From the NCBI GenBank assembly GCA_002311345.1, contig DCAA01000028.1, positions 81,510-91,027 on the forward strand: a stretch of 9,518 bases of DNA, in the 5' to 3' direction. The translations under genes were made by a program, and so were the position numbers. Numbering within the stretch: position 1 is the first letter of the stretch; every line of letters starts with the position of its first letter. Below, one piece after another: positions 1-6,372 of the stretch. The notes beneath the pieces were generated by a model. The model saw only the letters and a program-made list of their open reading frames with translations, made no database searches and was not told the origin of the DNA. The stretch is from Planctomycetes bacterium UBA1146 (GTDB taxonomy: Bacteria; Planctomycetota; UBA8108; UBA1146).

Positions 1-2782
1 GATAAGTTCCCGGTCCAGCAGGGGGTCCGGAGCGTCTTCTTCCTCCTCGACGAGGTCTTTCAGATTCTCCCTCTTCTTCCGGAGGCGGAGGTGGTGGATC
101 GAATCTCATATTCCAGATCAGTTTGGCGATTCCAGGTTTGGGCTTCTCGATGGTGTAGTTGCGCGTCATTTTGCCGGTGACATCGGTGATCTTGATCGTC
201 ACGCTCTCTTCACCGGCAACGATCGGGTGCAGGTAGTAATTGATCACGGCGTTCTTGGTCGGATTCTCGCCGATGAACGCAAAGGTACCTCCGCGACCCA
301 TCGGATCTATCGAGAGCCACCGGGTGGCGATCTCGTTTTCGAACAGGTGTCCAACCGAATCCGAGATCTCCTGGGTCATCTGCTGCAGGCCAGAGATGTC
401 ATCGAGGATCCAGATCCCTCGGCCGTGAGTGCCGATGATGATGTCAGGGTCGCGTGGATGAATCACCAGATCATGCACAGCCACCGTCGGCAGGTTCTGG
501 TTGAATCGATGCCAGCTACTGCCCTGATCGATCGAGTAGAACAGTGCGAACTCGCTGCCGCAGAAGAGCAGGTTCTCGTTTTTGCGATCTTCCTTGATCA
601 CGTAGATGGGGTGGTGGGAGGGGATGTTGTTGGTGATCTTGGTCCAGGTTTGACCGAAATCCTCGGTCTTGAAGATCCACGGATGGAAGTCGGCGCTGCG
701 ATGTCCATCGATGGAGACGTATGCCCGTCCCCTTGCGAAGTGGGACGCCTCGATGCGGCTGACCCACAGATCGTGGTGAGGCAAATCAGTGATGCGATCG
801 ACCACGTTGGCCCATGTCTTGCCTCCATCGCGGGTGATCTGCACGTTGCCGTCGTCGGTTCCGGCCCAGATGACTTCCGAATCGACCGGAGACTGGGCGA
901 TGGTGATGATGGTTCCGAAGAACTCTGCGCCACCCCCGGGGTTGTGGTCCGGTGTCAGACCACCGGATTCCTTGATGGTCTTGCGATACTCGTTCTTCGA
1001 CAGGTCAGGGCTGATCAAGTACCAGTTGTCGCCACGGTCGGTGGTCCTGAACAGGTGGTTGGCTCCGAAGAAGACGGTTCGTGGGTTATGCGGTGAGAGC
1101 ACGATCGGGCTGCTCCAGTTCCACCGGAATGCCCCGCTACCTCGTCCCGGTGATGTCCCCCAACCCTTCTCGATCTGCAACTCCTCCATCTGTGGGGTGA
1201 TGTAGTCGTCGTAGTTGACGATGTTCGAACCCTTCTGGGGACGGATTCCGGTGCGCTGGCGAGTTTCGACGTTGATGCGCTGGATTCGTCCTCCCGTGTT
1301 GCCGGGATGGGGTTCCGAGTAGACGGTTCGCCAGTCGACCGGGTCCGGTTGGACGTGGTAGCCATCGCCGCCGCTGATGTTGAACCAGTCGTTGGTGTAG
1401 ATGCCACGGGCTCGCGTCATCGAGGGGCCGCCGGATGTTCCGGCATCCTGCAGTCCGCCGTAGACGAAGTACGGATCGCGATTGTCGACTCCGACTGCGT
1501 AGTACTGCGTCGCATTGATGTTCTTGAAGGTCTGCCAGGTCTTACCGCCATCGTGGGTGAGATAAAGCCCACCATCGTTGCCCTGCCAGAATCTCTTCTT
1601 GGTGTGTGGATCGAGCCAGATCGCATGCCAGCAGTGGCCACCTCCACGGAAACGCTGGAGGGTGGTGCCCCCGTCCTCGGAATAGGAGAAGCCGATGTTG
1701 AAGTGATAGGTGAACTGGTCGTCGAGCGGACTGATGGCGAGATGCTGGTAATAGAAGGGTCGACTGAAATAGCGGTTCTTGTAGGTCCAGGTGGCGCCAC
1801 CATCCTCCGAGCGATAGATGCCCGAACCGAGTTTGGTCATGTCCTCGTAATCGGGATCGTCGCGCCTCAGCTGGAGGCCGTGTTCGTAGTGCGCCATCAA
1901 GACCTGTGGATTGCTCCGCGAGATGGCCAGACCGATCTTGCCGGATTCGCCTTTGGGCAGCCCTTCGGTGAGTTTGCTGAAACTCGTCCCTCCATCGGTG
2001 GTCTTGAAGATGCCGCCGTTGGGTCCGCCACTATCGAGGCGGTAGGGTCTGCGCCGGCGTTCCCAGAATGCGACGACGACCGTTTCGGGGTCCCCCGGGT
2101 GCATCACCGCCTCGCAGGCACCGGTGCGCCTGTCCGCTGGCAATCCGCCCTCGAGTTTGGTCCAGTTTTCTCCACCGTCGGTGGTTTTGAAGAAACCGCG
2201 GTCTCCGACCTCTCCCCAGATGCAACCGAGTGCCGCAACGTAGGCGATCTTCGGGTCGGTCGGATGGGTCAGGATCGAGCCGATGGTATAGGTGTCGGCG
2301 AGACCCATGTGAGTGAAGGTCTCTCCGCCATCGACCGATTTGTAGACTCCGTTGCCCCACGCCGATGAGTTGCGACCGCATTCTTCGCCCGTTCCGACCC
2401 AGATGATCTTCGGGTCGGGTTGAAAGATCCTCACGTCCCCGATGGAAGCCGCACCGTAGGTGTCGAAGATCGGTTGCCAGGTGGTCCCGGCATTTTCCGA
2501 CTTGAAGACTCCGCCGGAGGCGGTGCCTACAACGACATGAGCAAAATCGTTATCCACGGCATCGATGGAGGAGATGCGCCCCTTCTGGTTGGCATTGCCG
2601 ATGTTTCGCCAGCGCAGATCCTTGATCAGAGCTTCTTCTGTGGTGAGCGGCTCTTCTTCGGCTTGTTCCTCGGCTGCGTCTTGTGTTTCGGGTGCTTGTT
2701 CCTGCGCCGCCACGGGTGAGCAGATGAGCAAGAGGACCAGCAGGAATCCTGGAAGTCGGTGAGGGTCGATGATTGCGGGCAT
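1..2782 (-). CDS. Secreted Asp-box (BNR/sortilin-type) beta-propeller protein, C-terminus cut by window edge
   Basis: The frame is open from an ATG at 2782-2780 to the left edge: 927 codons with no stop. Residues 1-26 form a signal peptide (hydrophobic stretch about 13-20, likely cleavage after PVAA), followed by an acidic segment (27-45). The propeller opens with a WRNIG motif near residue 58. I count 11 Asp-box motifs (S/T-x-D-x-G-x-T-W type) near residues 95, 149, 200, 261, 325, 368, 409, 580, 650, 706 and 750, then a GTHGRGIWILDD motif (784-795) typical of this family's last blade. Residues 896-924 are a proline, acidic and arginine-rich linker before a GPPAGPGTY segment that usually begins a small C-terminal beta domain, so perhaps 100-150 residues lie outside the window. 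Relatives are often named glycosyl hydrolase or VPS10/sortilin-like, but I see nothing proving a catalytic activity. The start is supported by the signal peptide; only a weak GGA lies upstream. It follows the M14 peptidase gene by 36 nt, probably in one operon. Confidence 0.93.
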   Translation of the reverse strand, partial: MPAIIDPHRLPGFLLVLLLICSPVAAQEQAPETQDAAEEQAEEEPLTTEEALIKDLRWRNIGNANQKGRISSIDAVDNDFAHVVVGTASGGVFKSENAGTTWQPIFDTYGAASIGDVRIFQPDPKIIWVGTGEECGRNSSAWGNGVYKSVDGGETFTHMGLADTYTIGSILTHPTDPKIAYVAALGCIWGEVGDRGFFKTTDGGENWTKLEGGLPADRRTGACEAVMHPGDPETVVVAFWERRRRPYRLDSGGPNGGIFKTTDGGTSFSKLTEGLPKGESGKIGLAISRSNPQVLMAHYEHGLQLRRDDPDYEDMTKLGSGIYRSEDGGATWTYKNRYFSRPFYYQHLAISPLDDQFTYHFNIGFSYSEDGGTTLQRFRGGGHCWHAIWLDPHTKKRFWQGNDGGLYLTHDGGKTWQTFKNINATQYYAVGVDNRDPYFVYGGLQDAGTSGGPSMTRARGIYTNDWFNISGGDGYHVQPDPVDWRTVYSEPHPGNTGGRIQRINVETRQRTGIRPQKGSNIVNYDDYITPQMEELQIEKGWGTSPGRGSGAFRWNWSSPIVLSPHNPRTVFFGANHLFRTTDRGDNWYLISPDLSKNEYRKTIKESGGLTPDHNPGGGAEFFGTIITIAQSPVDSEVIWAGTDDGNVQITRDGGKTWANVVDRITDLPHHDLWVSRIEASHFARGRAYVSIDGHRSADFHPWIFKTEDFGQTWTKITNNIPSHHPIYVIKEDRKNENLLFCGSEFALFYSIDQGSSWHRFNQNLPTVAVHDLVIHPRDPDIIIGTHGRGIWILDDISGLQQMTQEISDSVGHLFENEIATRWLSIDPMGRGGTFAFIGENPTKNAVINYYLHPIVAGEESVTIKITDVTGKMTRNYTIEKPKPGIAKLIWNMRFDPPPPPPEEEGESERPRRGGRRRSGPPAGPGTY

Positions 2783-2818
2783 GACGTTTCCACTTCTTGG
2801 CAAATGATGTTGATCTGG

Positions 2819-4573
2819 TTAGCGGACGAAAACCGTTGCCGAGCGGGCTTTCGAAGACAGCATGATTTTTTTGGAACGAACCGTCCCTCCGGTAGCACTG
2901 ACGGCCACGATGCGAATACTGGCCTCGGCCTTGTCCGCCTTTACCACCCATCGGATCGATCCTGAACTTTGCTCGGCACCGCCTTCGAGGTCGTAACTGC
3001 CGCGCAGATGGCCCAGGACAGTACGCTGCTGCCCCTCGACGAGGGTGGCATTCTCCAGTTCGATCGAGACCACGACCGGTTCGACCACTCTGGATTCGAG
3101 TCCACGTAGTGTCAGGTGAGTGGGAAGGAAGCCCGTATTCTCGACGGTGGCGATCACCTCGGTGGTGCCATTGCCGGTGGACTCCAGCATCGGTCGAGCC
3201 ATCTGCAAAAGCGGTGATCGTTGTGCCAGCCACAAGAACCAGGGCACGTGGAGTGCGCATTCGGCCGCGAGCATCTCCGCCGGCGGGTTACTGTTGATGA
3301 ACTTGGAACGGAATCCGCCAATCTCCACCTCACCGAGGCTCGGGTGGTCATAGCGAGCCCAATCGACGAAGTAACGACCTCCAAGATGCTCGTCCTGGTA
3401 ACGAAGCGCCTCCAGCGAGCCGCCGGCGAGGCCCGGCCATAACTCGGGGACCCAGCCGATGATGCCTCGGTCCCAGTAGGCCCAGCTGATGAGAGTGCCG
3501 TAACGATGCCTTGTTGCGTGAGTGGAACTGGGTCGAACCGGTCGCTCGGTGAGTTCGGTGAACTTGGCACCGAGTGTCTTCACCAACTCGATGTCGTTTT
3601 CGTCGAAGGTGGCCGGATCGCATGCCGATGGCAGACGGTATACAAAACCTCCTGATGTGTGGTTATGGAGTATCCCCGTGATGTTCGGATGGTCGGTGAT
3701 GAAGCGGACCGTTGCGTGGGTCTCTGGTTCCGACAGGGGGAATGGGCCTGCGCCTGATTGCTTGAAAGGAAGCGCCCAGTTTCTCGGGAAGTTGCGGTTG
3801 AGATCGAGACCACCGATACCGTCCTCGTTGATGCGGCCATCACCGTCGTTGTCGATCCCCTCGCTGAGGACGCGATAAAAAGGTCCTTCCGTGTCTTCGT
3901 CTGTTCGGCGAACCATCAGTCTGGGATCATCCGGGCTGACCTTGCGGTTTCCTTCAGGATCGAGAATCCGCATCTGGGTGATGAAGCCGTCACGATTCAG
4001 ATCCTCGGAGGGATCCTCGTCGAGAGCACCATCGCCGTCACTGTCGATCGGTCGCACCGAACTCCTCAGGGACACCTCTTTCAGCAACGAGGCATCAGAC
4101 CCATCCGGGTTGAACTTGGGGCGTACGTAGAAGGTACGGGTGTCGAGCAGTTCGGTCACCTCCGCATCCTCACCGTAGTTTTCGAGCAGGTACCCGGCGA
4201 AGTAGAGGGCCATAGCACCGCTGGTCAACTCACTCGAATGGATGTTGCCATCGACATAGAGCGCCGGCTTTTCGCTGGCAGGACCGGTTTCCTGATTGGT
4301 GATTTCGATCAGTGTCAGATCGGTGCCGAGATAACTCTTTCCGATGGTTTCGAGTTTTGCCAGCGTGGGGTATTTCTTGACCCACTCTGCCATGATCACG
4401 TTCGATTCACCGTTGGAGTAGTAACGGTTCCAGTCGACCGTTCCGTCCGATTGAACCTGTGCCGAGACGCTGCTACCGAGCATCACGAGCAACAAGCACG
4501 CACTGATCAGGAATTTTACGCATTGAAGCGGATCCACACCTGGTCTGGTCTCGAGGCGGGAGTGTACGGACAT
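2819..4573 (-). CDS. Secreted M14-family zinc carboxypeptidase with calcium-loop insertions
   Basis: This 584-residue protein is a zinc metallocarboxypeptidase (peptidase family M14) that should trim C-terminal residues from peptides outside the cytoplasm. A signal peptide with a long n-region ends near residue 38 (SSVSA then Q). Catalytic elements appear in order: H112 and E115 (IHSSE) and H303 (ILHNH) as zinc ligands, an NPDG motif (155-158), the substrate-binding DLNRNF motif (257-262, N259/R260), and E377 (WVPELW) as likely general base. Between NPDG and DLNRNF lie two EF-hand-like acidic loops (177-187 with a continuation at 191-199, and 241-251) that probably bind calcium. Residues from about 465 to 584 look like a beta-sandwich domain. 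The start is decided by a GGAGG 8 nt upstream and by the signal peptide that follows. It is the first gene of a leftward pair with the Asp-box propeller. Exact substrate specificity cannot be read from the sequence. Confidence 0.95.
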   Translation of the reverse strand: MSVHSRLETRPGVDPLQCVKFLISACLLLVMLGSSVSAQVQSDGTVDWNRYYSNGESNVIMAEWVKKYPTLAKLETIGKSYLGTDLTLIEITNQETGPASEKPALYVDGNIHSSELTSGAMALYFAGYLLENYGEDAEVTELLDTRTFYVRPKFNPDGSDASLLKEVSLRSSVRPIDSDGDGALDEDPSEDLNRDGFITQMRILDPEGNRKVSPDDPRLMVRRTDEDTEGPFYRVLSEGIDNDGDGRINEDGIGGLDLNRNFPRNWALPFKQSGAGPFPLSEPETHATVRFITDHPNITGILHNHTSGGFVYRLPSACDPATFDENDIELVKTLGAKFTELTERPVRPSSTHATRHRYGTLISWAYWDRGIIGWVPELWPGLAGGSLEALRYQDEHLGGRYFVDWARYDHPSLGEVEIGGFRSKFINSNPPAEMLAAECALHVPWFLWLAQRSPLLQMARPMLESTGNGTTEVIATVENTGFLPTHLTLRGLESRVVEPVVVSIELENATLVEGQQRTVLGHLRGSYDLEGGAEQSSGSIRWVVKADKAEASIRIVAVSATGGTVRSKKIMLSSKARSATVFVR

Positions 4574-4581
4574 CTGGAGAT

Positions 4582-4586
4582 CCTCC
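4582..4586 (-). promoter_or_regulatory. Ribosome binding site of the M14 peptidase gene
   Basis: On the minus strand a perfect GGAGG sits 8 nt before the ATG at 4573. It decides that start. The same motif forms part of an 11-nt inverted repeat with positions 4745-4755. Confidence 0.8.
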
Positions 4587-4700
4587 GTTTAGATGATTTG
4601 GTTTTTAAATACTACGGATGAATCCTGCCACCGCTTGGATAGTGTCGCAACCAACCCTTACGGCAGTGATGGGATCAGGAACTATGTTTGTACTGATCAT

Positions 4701-4719
4701 CGGGAAGGGAGGCTTCCTG
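4701..4719 (+). other. Small hairpin upstream of the YugP-like gene
   Basis: CGGGAAG (4701-4707) pairs with CTTCCTG (4713-4719), giving seven pairs including one G-T, around a GGAGG loop. There is no following T-run, so it does not look like an intrinsic terminator. It could fold in the 5' leader of the rightward transcript, but the promoter position is unknown and chance is possible. Confidence 0.3.
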
Positions 4720-4756
4720 GCGGGTCATCGAGTATCCTGTCGATACGGAGGATCTG

Positions 4757-4816
4757 GTGCGGAACCGTGAGGTTTTTCGATTCGTTGAGCAGGTGGAGAA
4801 GGAGGAGATTCCATGA
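4757..4816 (+). CDS. Possible 19-residue leader peptide overlapping the YugP-like start
   Basis: A GTG at 4757 follows GGAGG (4747-4751) by 5 nt and opens 19 codons ending in a TGA that overlaps the next gene's start as ATGA. The peptide is highly charged and rich in Glu, Arg and Val (it ends VEKEEIP). The frame is open upstream as far as a TGA at 4694-4696 but contains no ATG, so GTG is the only plausible start with a ribosome site. Translation would run through the AAGGAGG of the protease gene, which would couple the two. I recognise no family. It could instead be a chance open frame or the remnant of an older gene end. Confidence 0.3.
   Translation: MRNREVFRFVEQVEKEEIP
4799..4805 (+). promoter_or_regulatory. 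Ribosome binding site of the YugP-like protease gene
   Basis: AAGGAGG lies 7 nt before the ATG at 4813, a strong match that fixes this start. The site lies inside the possible leader ORF. Confidence 0.8.
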
Positions 4817-5538
4817 TCATCAGCCCACATTCCATCATGCTCGGTTTTATTTACTTCGATCCGATGTATTTCCTGTTTGTTGGTCCCGCATTCTTGCTGG
4901 CGATCTGGGCCCAGGCACGGGTCAAGAGTTCCTTCCATCGCTGGTCGCAGGTTCCGCTACGTTCCGGCTTGACAGGGGCCCAGGTGGCTCAGAAGGTCTG
5001 CGAGATGGGCGGAGCCACCGGGATCCAGATCGAGATAACTCCGGGTAAACTGACCGATCATTATGACCCCAGTGATCGTGTCTTGAGACTTTCAGAAGAC
5101 AACTACAACGGTCGCAGTGTTGCCGCCGCGGCGATTGCCGCTCACGAGGCAGGCCATGCCATCCAGCACGCCACCCGATATCCGATGCTGGTACTACGCA
5201 GTGCCTATGTTCCTGCTGCTAGCCTCGGCTCCTGGTTCGCTTTCCCGATGTTGTTTGCAGGGATGATATTCCGTTATCCACCACTGATCGTCATCGGCAT
5301 CGCTCTTTTCAGCGCGGTGGTACTGTTTCAGTTCATCACATTGCCGGTCGAATTTGATGCCAGCGCTCGTGCCAAGAGAGTGCTCGCCGACAGCGGCATC
5401 ATCTTCGATGAAGAGGAGATGGGAGGAGTGCGAAGCGTGCTCGGTGCTGCGGCGCTGACTTACGTCGCTGCCACCATCCAGGCGGTGTTGACGCTACTGT
5501 ACTATCTGTGGCGAAGTGGACTGCTCGGCCGGCGGTAA
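4813..5538 (+). CDS. yugP: YugP-like membrane zinc metalloprotease
   Basis: This 241-residue integral membrane protein belongs to the YugP neutral zinc metallopeptidase family, close to the usual length of about 225-240. The zinc motif HEAGH is at residues 111-115, inside AAHEAGHAIQHA. E180 in LPVEFDASARA is the likely third ligand and matches a conserved family stretch. Hydrophobic segments fall at about 14-33, 136-152, 157-178 and 213-233, with the zinc helix on the loop between the first two. The start is set by AAGGAGG 7 nt upstream. It is the first full gene of a rightward pair, followed 43 nt later by the FkbM methyltransferase. Substrates of this family are poorly known, so its job here, perhaps membrane protein processing, is inference. 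Confidence 0.95.
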   Translation: MIISPHSIMLGFIYFDPMYFLFVGPAFLLAIWAQARVKSSFHRWSQVPLRSGLTGAQVAQKVCEMGGATGIQIEITPGKLTDHYDPSDRVLRLSEDNYNGRSVAAAAIAAHEAGHAIQHATRYPMLVLRSAYVPAASLGSWFAFPMLFAGMIFRYPPLIVIGIALFSAVVLFQFITLPVEFDASARAKRVLADSGIIFDEEEMGGVRSVLGAAALTYVAATIQAVLTLLYYLWRSGLLGRR

Positions 5539-5568
5539 CCGCAAGTAGTTCGCTACAGACAGTGAAGC

Positions 5569-5574
5569 GGAGAG
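5569..5574 (+). promoter_or_regulatory. Ribosome binding site of the FkbM methyltransferase gene
   Basis: GGAGAG lies 7 nt before the ATG at 5582. The spacing favours this ATG over the adjacent TTG at 5579, which would add one residue. Confidence 0.6.
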
Positions 5575-5581
5575 AACCTTG

Positions 5582-6367
5582 ATGCCGACTTTCAAGTTGT
5601 ATCTCCGTACCCTGGGTGTCATCGGAACCATCAAAGCTCTGTGGGGGTACTGGACCCACTCCACCTTCCTGATCACCATCGAACGACCCGATGTCGAGCA
5701 TCCCTTTGTGTTGCGAGTTCCTTCCACCGACGTTCCGACCTACAAGCATGTCTTCGTGAGCAGGGAGTATGACTTCGAGTGCGAAGTCGAGCCCAGAACC
5801 ATCGTCGATGCAGGAGCGAACACAGGATTGGCATCGATCTTTTTTGCGAATCGCTATCCGGAAGCACGGATCGTCGCCATTGAACCGGAGCAGCGGAACT
5901 TCGATCTGCTGGTGAAAAATGTCGAACCCTACGACAACGTGATTCCCGTGCATGCGGCGCTGTGGAAGAGCAACGATGAGATCGATCTGGTCGATCCTGG
6001 ACTCGGGGACTGGGGATACATGACCCGATACCCTGATGATGAAGAGGATCCTGTATCGAGGGTCTGCCACAAGGTGCAAGCGATGACGGTTGATCGGGTG
6101 ATGGAGGAGTTCGACCTGCAGACCATCGATCTGCTGAAACTCAACATCGAGGGAGCCGAGCGCGAGGTTTTCGAACAGAGCGACGCCTGGCTCGACAGGG
6201 TCAATTCGATGGTGGTCAAACTTCACGAGCGGATGAAACCCGGTTGCGAGAGCAGTTTTTCCCACGGTTCGAGCGGGTTCGATCGGCGATGGATGCAGTC
6301 CGGCAGCGTCTGTCTATCGCGGGCGAACCACCTGTCAGAGGGCCCTGCTGTGCTCCGGCAGAGCTGA
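5582..6367 (+). CDS. FkbM-family SAM-dependent methyltransferase
   Basis: This 261-residue Rossmann-fold methyltransferase should transfer a methyl group from S-adenosylmethionine, usually to a hydroxyl of a sugar, polyketide or similar small molecule. Motif I, VDAGANTG, is at 75-82. The acidic residue ending strand 2, E101 in VAIEPE, should bind the ribose of SAM. The family signature LLKLNIEGAE is at 184-193, followed by MVVKLHERMKPG at 210-221. The tail (about 222-247, GCESSF to VCLSR) still looks like the usual end of the fold, so the gene appears complete. The N-terminal 70 residues are a family-typical lead-in with no signal peptide, so the protein is probably cytoplasmic. It lies 43 nt after the YugP-like gene. 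No glycosyltransferase or other biosynthetic gene is nearby to suggest the acceptor. Confidence 0.93.
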   Translation: MPTFKLYLRTLGVIGTIKALWGYWTHSTFLITIERPDVEHPFVLRVPSTDVPTYKHVFVSREYDFECEVEPRTIVDAGANTGLASIFFANRYPEARIVAIEPEQRNFDLLVKNVEPYDNVIPVHAALWKSNDEIDLVDPGLGDWGYMTRYPDDEEDPVSRVCHKVQAMTVDRVMEEFDLQTIDLLKLNIEGAEREVFEQSDAWLDRVNSMVVKLHERMKPGCESSFSHGSSGFDRRWMQSGSVCLSRANHLSEGPAVLRQS

Positions 6368-6372
6368 TCGGA

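Larger units (their letters stand above)
4578..4755. repeat. 11-nt perfect inverted repeat (4578-4588 and 4745-4755)
   Basis: AGATCCTCCGT at 4578-4588 is the exact reverse complement of ACGGAGGATCT at 4745-4755. Each arm contains GGAGG in the direction of the gene it faces, so both may simply be ribosome binding sites of similar sequence. A shared operator in a divergent promoter region is the alternative. Confidence 0.4.
4574..4812. promoter_or_regulatory. Divergent intergenic region between the M14 peptidase and YugP-like genes
   Basis: These 239 nt separate two divergently transcribed genes and should hold a promoter for each direction. The stretch 4600-4615 is AT-rich; read leftward it contains TAGTATTTAAA, a possible -10 area, but no matching -35 box is convincing. 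On the rightward strand TATGTT near 4684 could be a -10, also without a good -35. The region also contains a 7-bp hairpin (4701-4719), an inverted repeat (4578-4588 with 4745-4755) and a possible small ORF (4757-4816). The promoter role is inferred from gene orientation only. Confidence 0.5.

Noticed and set aside
227..1096. Plus-strand open frame of 289 codons
   Set aside because: Antisense to the same propeller gene; a by-product of its codon use with no domain signature.
1307..2368. Long plus-strand open frame of 353 codons
   Set aside because: It lies entirely antisense to the Asp-box propeller gene, whose frame has a clear signal peptide and motif series. The antisense protein shows no recognisable domain.
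2705..2782. Lipoprotein signal in the Asp-box propeller protein
   Set aside because: A cysteine follows the hydrophobic stretch, but the preceding residues are LLI rather than a small residue at -1. The PVAA/Q site fits ordinary signal peptidase better.
3758..4621. Plus-strand open frame of 287 codons
   Set aside because: Antisense to the M14 peptidase gene, which has all catalytic motifs and a good ribosome site.
4593..5048. Plus-strand open frame of 151 codons spanning the divergent region
   Set aside because: It runs out of frame into the YugP-like gene, which has the strong ribosome site and the HEAGH motif.
5399..6265. Minus-strand open frame of 288 codons
   Set aside because: Antisense to the FkbM methyltransferase and the end of the YugP-like gene; no recognisable motif.
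6230..6367. Possible frameshift at the end of the FkbM methyltransferase
   Set aside because: The tail after the ERMKPG motif still shows the expected GCE, GFDR and CLSR-like pattern in the same frame, so the gene looks intact.
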